64,000 bases of DNA from Variovorax ginsengisoli (GTDB lineage Bacteria; Pseudomonadota; Gammaproteobacteria; Burkholderiales; Burkholderiaceae_C), in contig NZ_JAUJZH010000038.1 in assembly GCF_030486595.1 (NCBI RefSeq), forward strand, positions 1-64,000. The letters run 5' to 3'. Positions 8,849-20,140 of this stretch are shown here, piece by piece. The notes beneath the pieces were generated by a model. It ran no database searches and was not told where the DNA came from. It was given only the letters and a program-made list of their open reading frames with translations. The first letter of the stretch is position 1. Every line of letters begins with the position of its first letter. A program made the translations under genes and the position numbers.

Positions 8849-9318
8849 TGCAATGAGGGCGACTCGTCCGCTTTTGGCGCAGGTGCGCTGAAGTCGAAGT
8901 CGCGGGGCGGCCCACGGCCCCGCTGCGCGTCGATGAGTAAGGAAGTCGCCTACCTTGGCCGGCAGCGACAGTCATGCGTAAGGCCGCCGCCCCTAGTTGG
9001 GCCTGGCCTGCTAGCCCTCCGCGGGCTGGAAAAGGCGGTCGCGACCGCGGAAGGCCAGGCTGTGCTCGACCCACACCGATCCCGATGCGAGCCGGCGTCA
9101 TACTCCTCCCGAACGAGCGATGCGCGGCTGGGCGGGCGATGCTGCGCGCGGGGACTCCAATCTTTCGCGTAGCTCGGCGCCCAGTAGGGCACCCTCTGTG
9201 TTCGGACGACTCGACTCGACACGCAGCGACCGTTGATCGTATCGCCGACATCGCGGGCAGCCCCGCGCCACAGGTCGAACCACGCGGCGTTGAACCCTTT
9301 TAGGATTGCGGATTCCTG
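8849..9318. other. Intergenic, only a faint coding remnant
   Basis: Nearly 470 bases without a convincing gene. On the minus strand around 9030-9085 one frame reads SGSVWVEHSLAFRGRDR, which looks like part of a real protein but ends quickly in a stop; I cannot name the family. The frame usage and many interrupted pieces suggest a decayed gene. Confidence 0.35.
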
Positions 9319-10355
9319 TCATGGCTCCTTGGTCTGCAGCACCACCGCACCCGTCCGTTTTTCTGTCTCGACGATCTCATGAGCCTGGGCGCATGCTTCT
9401 AGAGGGAGGATGTTGGCGACGGGGACCTCCAGCGCACCGCGCGTCAGCATCTCGTTGATTCGTCTGGCCGCAGCATGTCTTTCCTGCGGGGTGAGAAGGT
9501 ACACCAGCAAGAACTCCAAACGTACGCCCTTGAACATCAGTGCATAAAACGGCAGCGGCGGCTGTTGGTTCCTGCTGGAGCCATACGCCACGATCACGCT
9601 TCGCTCGGACACGAGTTCCGAGACGGCCGGAATGTTAGTGCCGAACTCTACTTCGACCACATGCTCCAGCCTTCTCCCATTCGTAGCACGCAGCACTTCG
9701 TCGACCAAGTGTTCGCTTGTGTAGTCGACGAAGGCATCCGCGCCGAGGCGAAGGACCCGGACCTTGTCGGCCCCGCGGCCTGATGCGACGACGAAAGCAC
9801 CGGATTGCTTTGCGATCTGGACAGCCAGGCTGCCCACGGTTCCACCGCCCCCACTGACAAACACGACCTTCGAATCGACTGGGCCGTAGCCCGTAACTGC
9901 ATGGCAGGCTGTCAGGGCAGGGATGCCGAGCGCTGCACCTACCTCGAAAGGAACATTCGCTGGCAGTGGGAAGACCAAGGCCTCGTTGATGCTGATGAAT
10001 TCCGCCGCGGTTCCACAGGCTCGATGCCATTGAGCATTGGCGATCCAGACGCGATCACCAGTAGCAAAGCGGCTCGACCGGCTGCCCAAACCTGCCACGA
10101 CTCCTGCTCCATCGCTGTGAGGGATGATCTGCGGGTAAGCCATTGCACTCTTGCCGCCACGCAAGCCGGCGCGTGCCTTGACGTCGGATGGGTTGACGCC
10201 CAATGCCTGAAGCCGGACGAGCACTTCTCCGGGCGCGGGCGTCGGCGTGGGCTTCACGCCATACCGCAGTGTGTCACGCGCAGGCCCCACGCTTGTCAAG
10301 CGACATCAGGAACTGGTCCCCTGGCGACATGAAGAACTGACCCCCGGGTTGTTGA

Positions 10356-11173
<818 letters not shown>

Positions 11174-11177
<4 letters not shown>

Positions 11178-12502
11178 CAGCGGCCTCCGAGCGCGCTCTC
11201 GTACTCGGCCAGCGGGCGCAGCAGTTCGGCGGGCATTGCCGGCGGCAAGGTCGCGGGCGAGCCGTCGGCCGGTGGCCTGACCAGCCAGCTCACGCCCACG
11301 AGGTTCGCGCCGACGATGCCAGCGAGGTGTGTGCGCTCGATGACGGTGGTTCGCCGGCCAGCGTTCTGCGCGTGACAGGCGATCTCCTGGCCCGCATAGA
11401 GCACTCGGACCTGCCGCTCGGAGACGACGACAGTCACGCTCTCGCCGATGAGCTTCCACGGCACGCTGTAGCGGTTGGTGTCCAGCTCGATGCAAGCGTC
11501 GCTGTGCACGCGCCGGGTGAGCTCGCGTACCTGCAGGAAGGGAGCGCGGGCAGCCAGCGGAGCGAGTGCCTGGCGCTCGTCGCGCTCGAAGCGTTGCGCC
11601 GGCGGCTCCGCAGTCGTGCCGTGCACGCGCAGGTCGGCAACCTCCCGCATCCAGCGCGCGAGGTGGGCCTGCAGGTGTTCTGTCGACGCGAAGCGATGCC
11701 CTGCGATGGCGTTGCGCTTGACGTAGCCGACACCGCGTTCGTCCTTCCCCTTGGTCTGTGCGCGATACGGCGCACAAGCCCGGGGCGTCACCTTCCAGTA
11801 CCGGCAGAAGGCGTGGAAGCGGTCGTTGAAGCGAACCTCCCGGGTCTGCATGTCGTGCTCGTTGACGAGGGCCCGGGCGTTGTCCACGAGCACCTCCTGC
11901 GTCGTGCCGCCGAAGTGCCTGAAGGCGCCTTCCAGGCCCTGCAGCCAAGCCGACTGGCGCTCGTGCAGGAACATGGCGACGAAGGTGCGCCGGGAGTAGC
12001 CCAGCGTTGCGACGAACAGGTGCACCTTCAGCGGTTCGTCGGCCACCGGAACGCGCACGGTGCCGAAGTCGATCTGCAACTGACGGCCGGGCGGCGTCTC
12101 GTAGCGCACGGTCGCCACGCTCTGGGCCAGGAGCTCTCGGCGCAGATGCGCCACCGCGCGTTCGACCGTGCGCAGGCTGACCGCGACGCCGTGCACGCGC
12201 AGTAGCTCTTTGCGCACGACATCGCAGTTGCCTCGGTGCTGGCGGAACTGGCCTGCCAACCACTCGGCGTGCTCGGTCAAGCGACCGACTCTCGGAGGCG
12301 ATTCGTAGGGCTGCCAGCCGCCTTGGCGCAGGTATCGCCGCACGGTGTTGCGGCTGCACCCCAACTCGTTGGCGATGCGCTTGGCGCCCCAGCCGAGCGA
12401 CGCCAGTTTGAGCATCGCCTCCACGTCCTCCGGTGCCTGCATCGCCTGTCTCCAATCGATCCGTTCGGATCGCGGAGCTTGCTCGAACACGTTGCCTTCC
12501 AT
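11174..12502 (-). CDS. istA: IS21 transposase IstA
   Basis: A 442-aa transposase. The N-terminal helix-turn-helix (GWGAKRIANELGCSRNTVRRY) binds the terminal repeats. The retroviral-type catalytic core shows LQIDFGT, VLVDNARALV and a downstream acidic residue near KGKDERGVGYVKRN. The start ATG at 12502 has AGGAGG seven bases upstream. Full length and uninterrupted. It is transcribed with istB away from the 12573 end. Confidence 0.95.
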
Positions 12503-12599
12503 CTTGGCCTCCTGCCATGAGGGGGGTCAATTCCTCATGTCGTCAGGGGGGCAGTTTGTCGTGTCGCCTGACAACGCTGTCGTACCAAATGGCTTTCAT

Positions 12600-13139
12600 A
12601 CTAGTAGTCAGTCGTTCCACCGCACTTGGCGGGATCCACGACCCATGACGGCATGCCCCTAGCGGGGGGCGGCGTCCGGCACAGAGGTCGGTTTGTACTT
12701 GGGGCCTCGAACCCGTCTATCAGTTGGACCCGCGGGTTCACGAGAACCCCGGACGATCGCCTGGAGCATTGCTCCCCTGAGCACGCATCGCAGACTTCGA
12801 TGACAAGGGCCGCATGCCGATGTTGCCGCACAATGTTGGCGACCATTCAAGTTATTTATATGCGCTGTACGGGCATGAACCTTCAAAAGAAAACCGTGAT
12901 GACCTGCGTTAGCATCGCGGGCGGCGGCCCTGTGCCTGGGCGTAAGACCGACGACGCGATGCGGCCGGCCGATCTGCTCGCCGCGAGGCCACGTCCAAGA
13001 GGTTTTGGGACGCTTGCACATAGTGCCGATGCCCGCGGCGCCGTCTTGTTGATAGCCGGCTGTTTTCATTGGATTCTCACGGACAAAGCGGTTTGAAAGG
13101 GCCGGCTCTCACTGAACGCTATCGCAATGTCGTGGGCTC
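12600..13139. other. Intergenic, no gene recognised
   Basis: About 540 bases between the interrupted oxidoreductase and the symporter. It includes the upstream region of the oxidoreductase ATG at 12599. A 156-residue open frame on the plus strand (12626-13096) has no recognisable motif, an unlikely composition and no ribosome site. No hairpin terminator is evident after the symporter stop at 13140. Confidence 0.45.
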
Positions 13140-14843
13140 TCAGTGTGACACGATTGCGGTCACTGGACGTCCTATCCCGATTTCGGCGCGAACCAGTTGA
13201 GCATCGAACGCGTTGCGCTCTGAAGCTGCACGGACGCTCCGGTCCAGGCTCGAGATCAGCCAGATGCCGAGAAACGCCAGCGGCATCGAGACGATCGCGG
13301 GGTTGTCGTATGGAAAGATCGCTGCCTTGAAGTGGAATACATCCACCCATACCGTTTTGCTCAATCCGACGAGAACCACCGAGCTCGCGAGGCCGAGCCC
13401 GCCTCCGCCCAGCGCACCCCAAGTCGTCATGCCACGCCAGTACAACGACATGACAAGCACCGGGAAGTTGCAGCTTGCCGCAACGGCGAGGGCCAGGCCG
13501 ACCATGAACGCGATGTTCTGGTTCTCGAACAAGAGAGCGAGCAATGCGGAAATGAGCCCGATAGCGATCGCAGAAATCTTGGAGACCCAGATCTCTGTCC
13601 GCTCGGACACACGCCCCTTGGCGATGACCTGCGCATACAAGTCATGACTGACAGCCGAGGCCGCTGCGAGCGTCAGTCCAGCGACTACGGCCAGGATCGT
13701 TGCAAATGCCACTGCCGCAATAAAGCCAAAGAACAATGGGCCGCCCATGGCATTTGCGAGATGCAGCGCAGCCATGTTGGTGCCACCGATCAGGCCTGTG
13801 GTCCTGGACGCCGAAGGGCTGGTGAAGTAGCTCGGGTCATTCATCAGAATCGCCGCGGCTCCAAACCCGATCAACGGAATTACAAGGCAGAAGTAAGCGA
13901 CGAAGCACCCCGCATAGAAGACCGATTTGCGCGCTCCCTGTGCATCACGCACGGTATAGAAACGCATCAGAATGTGGGGAAGCCCGGCTGTTCCGAACAT
14001 CAAGGCCAGGCCAAGCGAGATCGCAGATACAGGATTGCTGAACAGCCCGCCCGGGAGCAGGATAGCGCTGCCCTTTGGATGCACTTGCGTTACATCGGCC
14101 ATCAAGCGATCGATACTGAGGCCATAGTGCCAGAGGACTGAAAACCCCAGCAGAGTGCCGCCGATCAGCAGGAGCGCGGCCTTGATGATCTGCACCCAAG
14201 TAGTGGCTTGCATGCCCCCGACCGTCACATAGACCACCGTCAGGACACCCACAATGACGACCGCGTAAACATAGTGGAGACCGAACAGCAATTGCACGAC
14301 CTTGCCTGCTCCCACCATCTGTGGGATCAGGTAGAACGCGACGACGATGAGGCTGCTGATCGACGAAAAGACGCGAACGTGCTTCCTGTCGAGTCGGAAC
14401 GATGTCACGTCCGAGACCGTGTAGAGCCCCAGGTTACGCAAGCGCTCGGAAATCAGGAACAGGACAATCGGCCATCCCGCTAGAAAGCCGATGGCATAGA
14501 GCATGCCGTCGAATCCGTTCGCGTAGACCAGGGCGGATATCCCTAGGAAGGCGGCAGCGGAGAGAAAGTCACCTGCGATTGCGAAGCCGTTCTGAAGTGG
14601 CGTGATTCCACCGCCAGCCGCGTAGAAATCTGCGGCTGATTTTGTCTTGTGGGACGAGCGCCACGTGATGACAAGCGTCGCGGCAACGAACAACAAGAAC
14701 ATCGCCAGGGCGATGGCGGACGTTCCAGATGTGTGCGGCGTCGTCGAAGGCATGCCGTCGGCGTGGGCTACTCTCGATCCGATGAGAGCCAGTGCCACGG
14801 CTCCAAACAGAGAGCCCAACCGGGAATGGGTTTGTGGGTTCAC
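13140..14843 (-). CDS. actP: Sodium:solute symporter, ActP-like
   Basis: A 567-aa SSS-family permease. A cleavable-looking N-terminal segment ending AHADG is followed by about 13 hydrophobic segments. Family landmarks include SAADFYAAGGGITPLQNGFAIAGD, FLSAAAFLGISAL and the sodium-site region around AAASAVSHDLYAQ. ActP proteins take up acetate and other short monocarboxylates with sodium or protons; the exact substrate here is inferred. It starts with a GTG at 14843 that overlaps the stop of the DUF485 gene (GTGA), with GAGGAGATGG just upstream. The order DUF485-actP is the classic yjcH-actP arrangement. Confidence 0.88.
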   Translation of the reverse strand: MNPQTHSRLGSLFGAVALALIGSRVAHADGMPSTTPHTSGTSAIALAMFLLFVAATLVITWRSSHKTKSAADFYAAGGGITPLQNGFAIAGDFLSAAAFLGISALVYANGFDGMLYAIGFLAGWPIVLFLISERLRNLGLYTVSDVTSFRLDRKHVRVFSSISSLIVVAFYLIPQMVGAGKVVQLLFGLHYVYAVVIVGVLTVVYVTVGGMQATTWVQIIKAALLLIGGTLLGFSVLWHYGLSIDRLMADVTQVHPKGSAILLPGGLFSNPVSAISLGLALMFGTAGLPHILMRFYTVRDAQGARKSVFYAGCFVAYFCLVIPLIGFGAAAILMNDPSYFTSPSASRTTGLIGGTNMAALHLANAMGGPLFFGFIAAVAFATILAVVAGLTLAAASAVSHDLYAQVIAKGRVSERTEIWVSKISAIAIGLISALLALLFENQNIAFMVGLALAVAASCNFPVLVMSLYWRGMTTWGALGGGGLGLASSVVLVGLSKTVWVDVFHFKAAIFPYDNPAIVSMPLAFLGIWLISSLDRSVRAASERNAFDAQLVRAEIGIGRPVTAIVSH

Positions 14844-15190
14844 AGTCCCATCTCCTCTACAAGTTCGTCGGTCATGCGTCCGAAAAGGCTGCTTGCCCTG
14901 TGCACGTAGATGCCGGTGAGCCCTACCACAGAGAGCACCATACCGATCGCAAGATAGAACCCAAGGGGGAATGGGCCATCGCCTAATCTCGTTTCTAGGA
15001 ATTTCCTGGCAAAGCCAACCATCAAGACGAATCCGAAGAACAGCCCGACAATGGTTGCGGACAAGGCCCATCGAAAGCGCGCTCGCGCGTTCACCAGAGC
15101 GATGAATCGCGGATTCGCCGTGATGAGCCGGACCGACGTTTCAGTCAGTGATTCCATTTCTTCTTTCCGTTGCATGTCTGGGTGACTCAT
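14840..15190 (-). CDS. DUF485 (YjcH-type) inner-membrane protein
   Basis: About 116 aa with two membrane segments (WALSATIVGLFFGFVLMVGF and GFYLAIGMVLSVVGLTGIYV) and short charged ends, the DUF485 pattern found beside ActP symporters. The frame opens at 15190, but the Met at 15157 has a far better ribosome site (GGAAAGAAG) and matches the usual family start before TANPRFIALV, so the protein may be about 105 aa. It is translationally coupled to actP. Role unknown; presumed small partner of the symporter. Confidence 0.82.
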   Translation of the reverse strand: MSHPDMQRKEEMESLTETSVRLITANPRFIALVNARARFRWALSATIVGLFFGFVLMVGFARKFLETRLGDGPFPLGFYLAIGMVLSVVGLTGIYVHRASSLFGRMTDELVEEMGL

Positions 15191-15451
15191 GATGGTTGGC
15201 GCTATGTCGCCGGTATGCAGTTAGCGCGCATTCCGAATTCGATTGGGGGGAGGACCTCGCGTTTACACAAACCCTTCGGTTGAGGCGGCCCCCGCCCTAA
15301 AGAAAGTTGTAGGCGATCGGCACGCAATTATTGAGGGCGAGAGGTCTTCGCATCGTGACGACTCCAAGGGTGTAGCCATACCGTGGCTATGGATGTCATA
15401 TTTGCTCCTGTCCGAGCCTCATCGCGCATCGGAATTTGTTGTTATCGCCAA

Positions 15452-15491
15452 GGATAACGATGTTAACTTTGGCGAAGATACGGTGTTAACC
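15452..15491. promoter_or_regulatory. Paired palindromic operator, site A
   Basis: Two related 16-base boxes, GGATAACGATGTTAAC (15452-15467) and AGATACGGTGTTAACC (15476-15491), start 24 bases apart. Both fit the pattern GGTWAAC-N3-GTTWACC seen more exactly at 34280 and 49680. An overlapping inverted repeat GTTATC/GATAAC lies at 15441-15458. The site is 86 bases before the TetR gene at 15578 and about 260-300 bases before the DUF485-actP genes on the other strand. The likely ligand is that TetR or its paralogue. Confidence 0.65.
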
Positions 15492-15577
15492 CTAGGAGTG
15501 GATAATCAGTGGACAGGGAATGCGGGAACCTTTTCCCGCCCTGAGCCACCTAGCTGAGTTCAACGAGAAGGACACCG

Positions 15578-16330
15578 ATGGCGAAGAAGCAAGCAGTCAC
15601 CGCAGGAAAGCCAACAGGACCGAAGCGTGGAGTGGCTAGCCCAATGGTTGCGGCGAAAACGCAAGGAACCACTTACGCGCCTGGGACGCTTCGGCATGCC
15701 CTCGTCGCGGAGGGGCGCAAGATGTTCGAGGAGAAGGGTGCCGTCGAACTCAGCCTGCGTGAGTTGGCCAGACGCGTTGGTGTTTCGGAAGCTGCTCCAT
15801 CAAAACACTTCAGGGGAAAGGAGGAACTCCTGGCGGCGATCGCTAGCGCCGGATTTCGTGAATTGGTTTCGCAGCGCGAAGCCATATCCGGTAAGAAGTT
15901 GGCGCCACGATCGAAAGCTCGCGAAATGATGCTCAGCTACGTGCGCTTCGCGCAGATGCACGAGGGGTTATTCGATCTGATGATCGGGCCTCGTGTGCTG
16001 CCCGAGTTCCGGCGTGGCGAGTTCACCGATACTGGCGACAAGTCCTATGCCTACTTCGCGAATTCGATCTTTGATCTGGCCCTTGCGCAGGGTTGGGCAA
16101 AAGAGTCGTTGGAGTACCTGTCCCATTCGGCATGGGCAATGGAACATGGCGTTGCGGCGCTGATCCTTGCGCGGCGAGTTCCGCGAGAAGGCAGCCAGCT
16201 CGAACTCCAGAAACTGATCGAATTCTCAATTGATTTCTTCCTGGATTCAGTGTCTGCGGGCCCGCGCCAAGAGAGCAGTTCAGAGTCGGCTCACAGGACA
16301 CGCAGCCGCACAGCATCCCTCGGGCGTTAG
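15578..16330 (+). CDS. TetR-family regulator beside actP
   Basis: A 250-aa regulator. After a basic tail of about 40 residues comes the TetR helix-turn-helix: GRKMFEEKGAVELSLREL, then VGVSEAAPSKHFRGKEELLAAI. The C-terminal ligand domain (LFDLMIGPRVLPEF, YFANSIFDLALAQGW) is closely similar to the TetR at 34432. GAGAAGGACACCG precedes the ATG. It diverges from DUF485-actP, and a paired palindrome lies between, so repression of the symporter and of itself is likely. The effector could be an acyl-CoA or organic acid; that is inference. Confidence 0.88.
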   Translation: MAKKQAVTAGKPTGPKRGVASPMVAAKTQGTTYAPGTLRHALVAEGRKMFEEKGAVELSLRELARRVGVSEAAPSKHFRGKEELLAAIASAGFRELVSQREAISGKKLAPRSKAREMMLSYVRFAQMHEGLFDLMIGPRVLPEFRRGEFTDTGDKSYAYFANSIFDLALAQGWAKESLEYLSHSAWAMEHGVAALILARRVPREGSQLELQKLIEFSIDFFLDSVSAGPRQESSSESAHRTRSRTASLGR

Positions 16331-16853
16331 CCGTGACTGACATCGCACACGCCGAGGAGAAGCAGCCGAGTCGACGCGGATCCCCTTTCAAATCGCGTTT
16401 GATGGCGTCGAATAGCAGGCCGTTAATGGCTATCTGGTCGATCAGTTTCTGAACTCCGATGTGGACCAGCACACTGGCGCCTACGACCTAGGCATGCGGG
16501 AGTGGTTCACCCTGCGAGTGGCGTCGATTCCAGGTAGTTTGGTAGACGCGAGACAGGTGCGGCGTGTTCATGCTACTGGACTTGACCCTGTTGCGCGGAC
16601 GGGTTGGGACTTCATTCTCAAGTCGCGTGACGTCCCGCGCCTTCACAGATCCCCGCGGCGGGCGGGGCTGCGTGCAGCTGCGTTTCAGCGCGGGCCCCGT
16701 CTGACGTTCATGCATATTGTTTCCAACGCGGAAACTCAGTTTTGCATCCGATGGCGTGGTGCTTCCCGTCAGGACTTTGACAATCCGAACGTGCGCACCC
16801 TGCGCACCCTGTGCGCCCTACGCACCCAGGGCTCTCATCAATGGGAAGAACCA
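16331..16853. other. Intergenic between TetR and nitroreductase
   Basis: A 520-base stretch with no assignable gene. The nitroreductase frame stays open back to 16461, but that segment has no homology and is GC-driven. It holds the short minisatellite listed separately. A promoter for the nitroreductase should lie here, though I see no clear -35/-10 pair. Confidence 0.4.
16792..16827. repeat. 9-bp minisatellite, four imperfect units
   Basis: Four consecutive 9-base units: TGCGCACCC, TGCGCACCC, TGTGCGCCC, TACGCACCC. They end 26 bases before the nitroreductase ATG, so copy number changes could alter the spacing of promoter or leader elements. Function unknown. Confidence 0.75.
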
Positions 16854-17564
16854 ATGACCAACTTCGCACCTACTGCTGCCACTGCGCTCGGCACTTTGAA
16901 TCCACAAACTGCCACCGACGAACCCAACGCGTTGAAGCTGCTCGATCGCCTGCGCTGGCGCTATGCGACTAAGAAGATGAACCCGACGCTCAAAGTATCG
17001 AAAGAGAAGGTAGAGCGCATCCTGGAGGCCGCGCGCCTTGCGCCTACATCCAGTGGGCTGCAGCCTTTCGAAATCTTCATGGTGAACGACCCGCAGACCC
17101 GTGAAAGGATCAAGCCGATTGCGTGGAATCAAGGGCAGATCACCGAGTCCTCGCACTTGCTTGTATTTGCTGCGTGGGACGACTACACGGTCGAGCGAAT
17201 CAACCTGATGTTCGACTTAACCAACACCGTGCGTGGCACCAAGCACGAGGGCTGGGAGAACTACCGTGCCCAGGTGCTCGGCAGCTATCCGCAGAGGGGT
17301 GCCGAGGTGAACTTTGCGCACGCGGCCAGGCAGGTATACATCGCGCTGGGCGCGGCCTTGATTGCTGCTGCACATGAAGAGGTGGATAGCACCCCGATCG
17401 AAGGGTTTGACCCTGTAGCCCTGGACGAGATCCTTGACCTGCGCGCACGTGGCCTTCGCAGCGTTGCCATCCTTGCTCTGGGGTACAGGGAAGCAGACCA
17501 GGATTGGCTGGTCAATCTCAAGAAAGTGCGCCGTGCGCGCGACCAATTCGTGACCGAAATCTGA
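16854..17564 (+). CDS. NAD(P)H-dependent nitroreductase family protein
   Basis: A 236-aa flavoprotein of the FMN nitroreductase/dihydropteridine reductase family (NfsB-like). The FMN-binding start is LLDRLRWRYATKKMNP, the ARLAPTSSGLQPFEIFMV strand follows, and the C-terminal ARGLRSVAILALGYR carries the FMN phosphate contacts. Such enzymes reduce nitro groups, quinones or enones using NAD(P)H. The ATG at 16854 is preceded by GGGAAGAA. It sits alone after the TetR gene; no operon partner. Substrate not deducible. Confidence 0.85.
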   Translation: MTNFAPTAATALGTLNPQTATDEPNALKLLDRLRWRYATKKMNPTLKVSKEKVERILEAARLAPTSSGLQPFEIFMVNDPQTRERIKPIAWNQGQITESSHLLVFAAWDDYTVERINLMFDLTNTVRGTKHEGWENYRAQVLGSYPQRGAEVNFAHAARQVYIALGAALIAAAHEEVDSTPIEGFDPVALDEILDLRARGLRSVAILALGYREADQDWLVNLKKVRRARDQFVTEI

Positions 17565-17952
17565 CGTGGCGTTGCTGGGGTTCATGGAGGTGCAGTCCTT
17601 GGGGATATTTGACGAAGACCCGCTGGGAACGGCCGACCTGTGCGGCGAAAATATGCCGATGGCCCAAGGCAACCAGTACGGTCCCAGGAGCTGATGCTGG
17701 GGGCAGAGCTCTTCGTTCAGCACGCCAAAGGAATGCGCCTTCCGGAGCTTGAGGTCGCGTCCCATTCCGTGGTTTAGCTCCACAGCGCGGAGAGAGCTGA
17801 GTTGCACGGTACTCAGCGCGCCACGCGGACAGCGGAGTGGGCGCAGTGTCGTTCAGGGTCTGCAAGCCTTTGAGATGCTATGTGGGCTGCCCAACCGACA
17901 CCCGTTCGGCTAGAACGGGATTTCCTGAACTTCTTTTGTAAAGGAGACGGAA
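17565..17952. other. Intergenic before IS110 remnant
   Basis: About 390 bases with only overlapping non-homologous frames. The last 70 bases (CGTTCGGCTAGAACGGGA and a following AAAGGAGACGG) look like the left flank and ribosome site of the IS110-type transposase at 17953. Confidence 0.4.
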
Positions 17953-19100
17953 ATGCAGGCGACGCAGACCAGCCCCCAAGTGAAGGTTGCGGCGATCCGG
18001 AGCGAGCTATTTATCAGCTTCGAGCTCAGCGACAAGTCCTGGAAGGTGACGGTAAGCGATGGCCATCGCGGCCCGAGCCGCTACAGCGTTGATGCCGGCG
18101 ACAAAGACGCGGTGGCGCACTGCATAGAAAGGGCCAGAGAGCGCGGCAAGCTCGATGTGCCGCCCCAGGTGCACTCTCGCTACGAGGCCGGTCGCGACAG
18201 CTGGTGGTTACACCGCTGGCTGACCGGTCAGGGGATCGACAACATCGTGGTCGACTCCGCGAGCAAAGATGTGAACGGCGCGCCAGGCGGGCGAAGACGC
18301 ATCGTCTCGATAAGACAAGCTTCTGACGATGATGCAGCGTCACCAATTTCGGCGAGCGAGTCTGGTCAGTGTTGCACGAGCTGACCCTTGAGGACGAAGA
18401 CGCGCGCCGCACACACCGCGAACTCGAGCGCCTGATAAAAAAGCGCACTGCGCGCATAAATCGTATTGGTTCGCTGCTGGTGGTGTATAACTTGCGCCCG
18501 AACGTCGTCATAGGCGGGCGGGACTGGGCCGCCTGGTGGACACGCCACGGCGCCCGGGTACCCCAAATGCTGCGCGCCGGGATCGAGCGCGAATGGGCGC
18601 GGTTGGCACTGGTCAGGCAGCAGGTTAAGGCCCTGGAAGCTGAGTAGCGCCTGGAGCTGGCTGATGGCAAACATCCGCAAGTAGCGCAGTTGGTTCAGTT
18701 GCGCACTATCGGACCGAAGAGCGCATGGGTTCTGGTGAAGGAGTTGTTTGGCTGGCGGCGCTTTGCCAACCGGCGCGAATTGGCCGGTTGTCTGGGGCTT
18801 GCGCCCACACCCTACGCAAGCGGCGACCGTCAAATTGAACGAGGCATCAGCAAGGTAGGCAACAAACGAGCCAGAACGTTTCTGGTGGAGCTCGCGTGGA
18901 GCTGGTTGCGCTTGCAGCCCGACAGCGCCCTGACCCAGTGGTTCAATCGCCGCTTCGCCAGGGGGGGCAAGCGCAAGCGCATGCGCATGCGCAAAGTGGG
19001 CGTCGTCGCCTTGGCACAGCGATTGGCTGTTGCGCTGTGGCGCTACCTCGAGCACGGCGAGATTCCCGCCGGGGCCACGCTCAAGCCCTTTATCGTTTGA
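17953..19100 (+). pseudogene. IS110-family (IS1111-like) transposase, broken
   Basis: Three open pieces together make one DEDD transposase. The N-terminal piece (17953-18270) includes GIDNIVVDSAS. After a frameshift near 18275 the line RRARRAKTHRLDK follows, with stops at 18310-18320. The middle piece (18369-18645: EDEDARRTHRELERLI, INRIGSLLVVYNLRPN) ends at a TAG in EAE-stop-RLELADGKHPQ. The C-terminal piece to 19100 contains the transposase_20 motif LRTIGPKSAWVL and CLGLAPTPYASG. At least one frameshift and one nonsense codon make it inactive. Confidence 0.85.
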
Positions 19101-19270
19101 GGACCTGACAGCCTTCTACAGTTATGGCTTGGGAACAGGAGAAATCATCATCATGATCAAAGTCGACACGCCCGATACATGCGCGGGCCATTGAACGATG
19201 ACCGTCCTTCAAGATGGGGCGCGTCGAGAATCGGGGTTTGCCAGTGCGCTTTGCGCGCATGGAGCATGCG

Positions 19271-19294
19271 GTGCAGGGCGTCCACGCCCTGCAC
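19271..19294. repeat. Near-perfect 24-bp palindrome
   Basis: GTGCAGGGCGT and its exact complement ACGCCCTGCAC are separated by two bases (CC). It could form a tight hairpin. It lies in an unassigned stretch where one minus-strand frame reads VQGVDALHRMLHARKAHW, so it may simply be part of a decayed coding sequence. Confidence 0.5.
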
Positions 19295-19369
19295 GGATAG
19301 AAGTTCGTCCGAGCACTGGTTCGTAGATCTGCGTCCAGTGCGCCCGCGGGAAGGTCATGAATGCCAGCA

Positions 19370-19545
19370 CATGGCCGCAGACATCGCACTGCTCGACGTT
19401 GGCCGCCCAGCGCTGCCGTGCGGCAGCGCTCGATGGCGCGCATGACACCACGCTGCCCACTGCTGATCGCGTCAACGTGGTCCCGACGGTAGGCAGGCCC
19501 GACCTGGCGGAAGATGTCCACCACTTCGAGCCCGGTGGCTCGCAT
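19370..19545 (-). pseudogene. IS91-family transposase N-terminal scrap
   Basis: Starts MRATGLEVVDIFRQVGPAY and continues ERCRTAALGG, typical of the IS91 Y2 transposase. After a frameshift the zinc-finger start VEQCDVCGHV is visible, then homology stops near 19370. It lies directly downstream of a tyrosine recombinase remnant on the same strand, an arrangement seen in some IS91-type elements. Truncated and frameshifted. Confidence 0.7.
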
Positions 19546-19555
19546 CGACGACGAC

Positions 19556-20140
19556 TCAGAACACCGGAGTCGGAGTCGGCTCGGACGGCAGCGGCGCGAC
19601 CTCAGGCAACAGGTCCCGCGGACTGGTCGTCGCGCAGACCGTGCTGGTCGCGAGCTTCAGATAGCGCGAGGTGGTGGCCAAGCTGCGGTGGCCGAGCAGC
19701 AGCTGGATGCGACGCACGTCGGTGCCCGACTCCAGCAGATGCGTGGCGAATGCGTGGCGTAGCGAATGTGGAGTGATCGGCTTGGCGATGCAGGCCGCCC
19801 GGTGTGCTTTCTGGCAGGCCAGTTCCACGGCACCAGTCGTGATCGCCTGGCCGGGAATGTCGCCCGGAAACAGCCAGGTCTTGAGGCGCACCACCTTCCA
19901 GTATTCGCGCAGCACCCCAGCAATCGCTGGCGAGAGCATCACGTAGCGATCGCGATGGCCCTTGCCTTGACTGATTCGAAGCATCATGCGCTGGCTATCG
20001 ATGTCGGTCACCTTCAGGTGCGTCGCCTCGGACACGCGCAGTCCGGTGGCATAGGCGGTCGTGAGAATCGTGCGTTGCTTGAGGCTGTCGACGCAGGCCA
20101 GGAAATGCACGACTTCCTCGGGGCACGAACGCTCACCCTG
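19556..20140 (-). pseudogene. Tyrosine recombinase, C-terminal catalytic part
   Basis: The XerC-like catalytic domain is preserved: ATGLRVSEATHL (first Arg), GKGHRDRYVMLSP (Lys), HSLRHAFATHLLESG (HxxR), LLGHRSLATT and the nucleophile Tyr in SRYLKLA. The N-terminal core-binding domain is missing; upstream of about 20140 the frame is unrelated. This recombinase type accompanies IS91-family transposases, and an IS91 scrap follows at once. The catalytic set alone is unlikely to recombine DNA. Confidence 0.8.

Noticed and set aside
12626-13096. A 156-residue plus-strand gene after the interrupted oxidoreductase
   Set aside because: No motif, no ribosome site, unlikely residue composition.
15373-15389. 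TAGCCA/TGGCTA dyad as main operator of the actP-TetR region
   Set aside because: Only six-base arms and no second occurrence; the GGTWAAC boxes nearby recur at other promoters and are better supported.
16461-16853. N-terminal extension of the nitroreductase by about 130 residues
   Set aside because: No homology, composition typical of a chance frame, and a better start with a ribosome-site-like GGGAAG at 16854.
19271-19294. Transcription terminator hairpin
   Set aside because: No following T-run on either strand and it lies in a decayed coding region.
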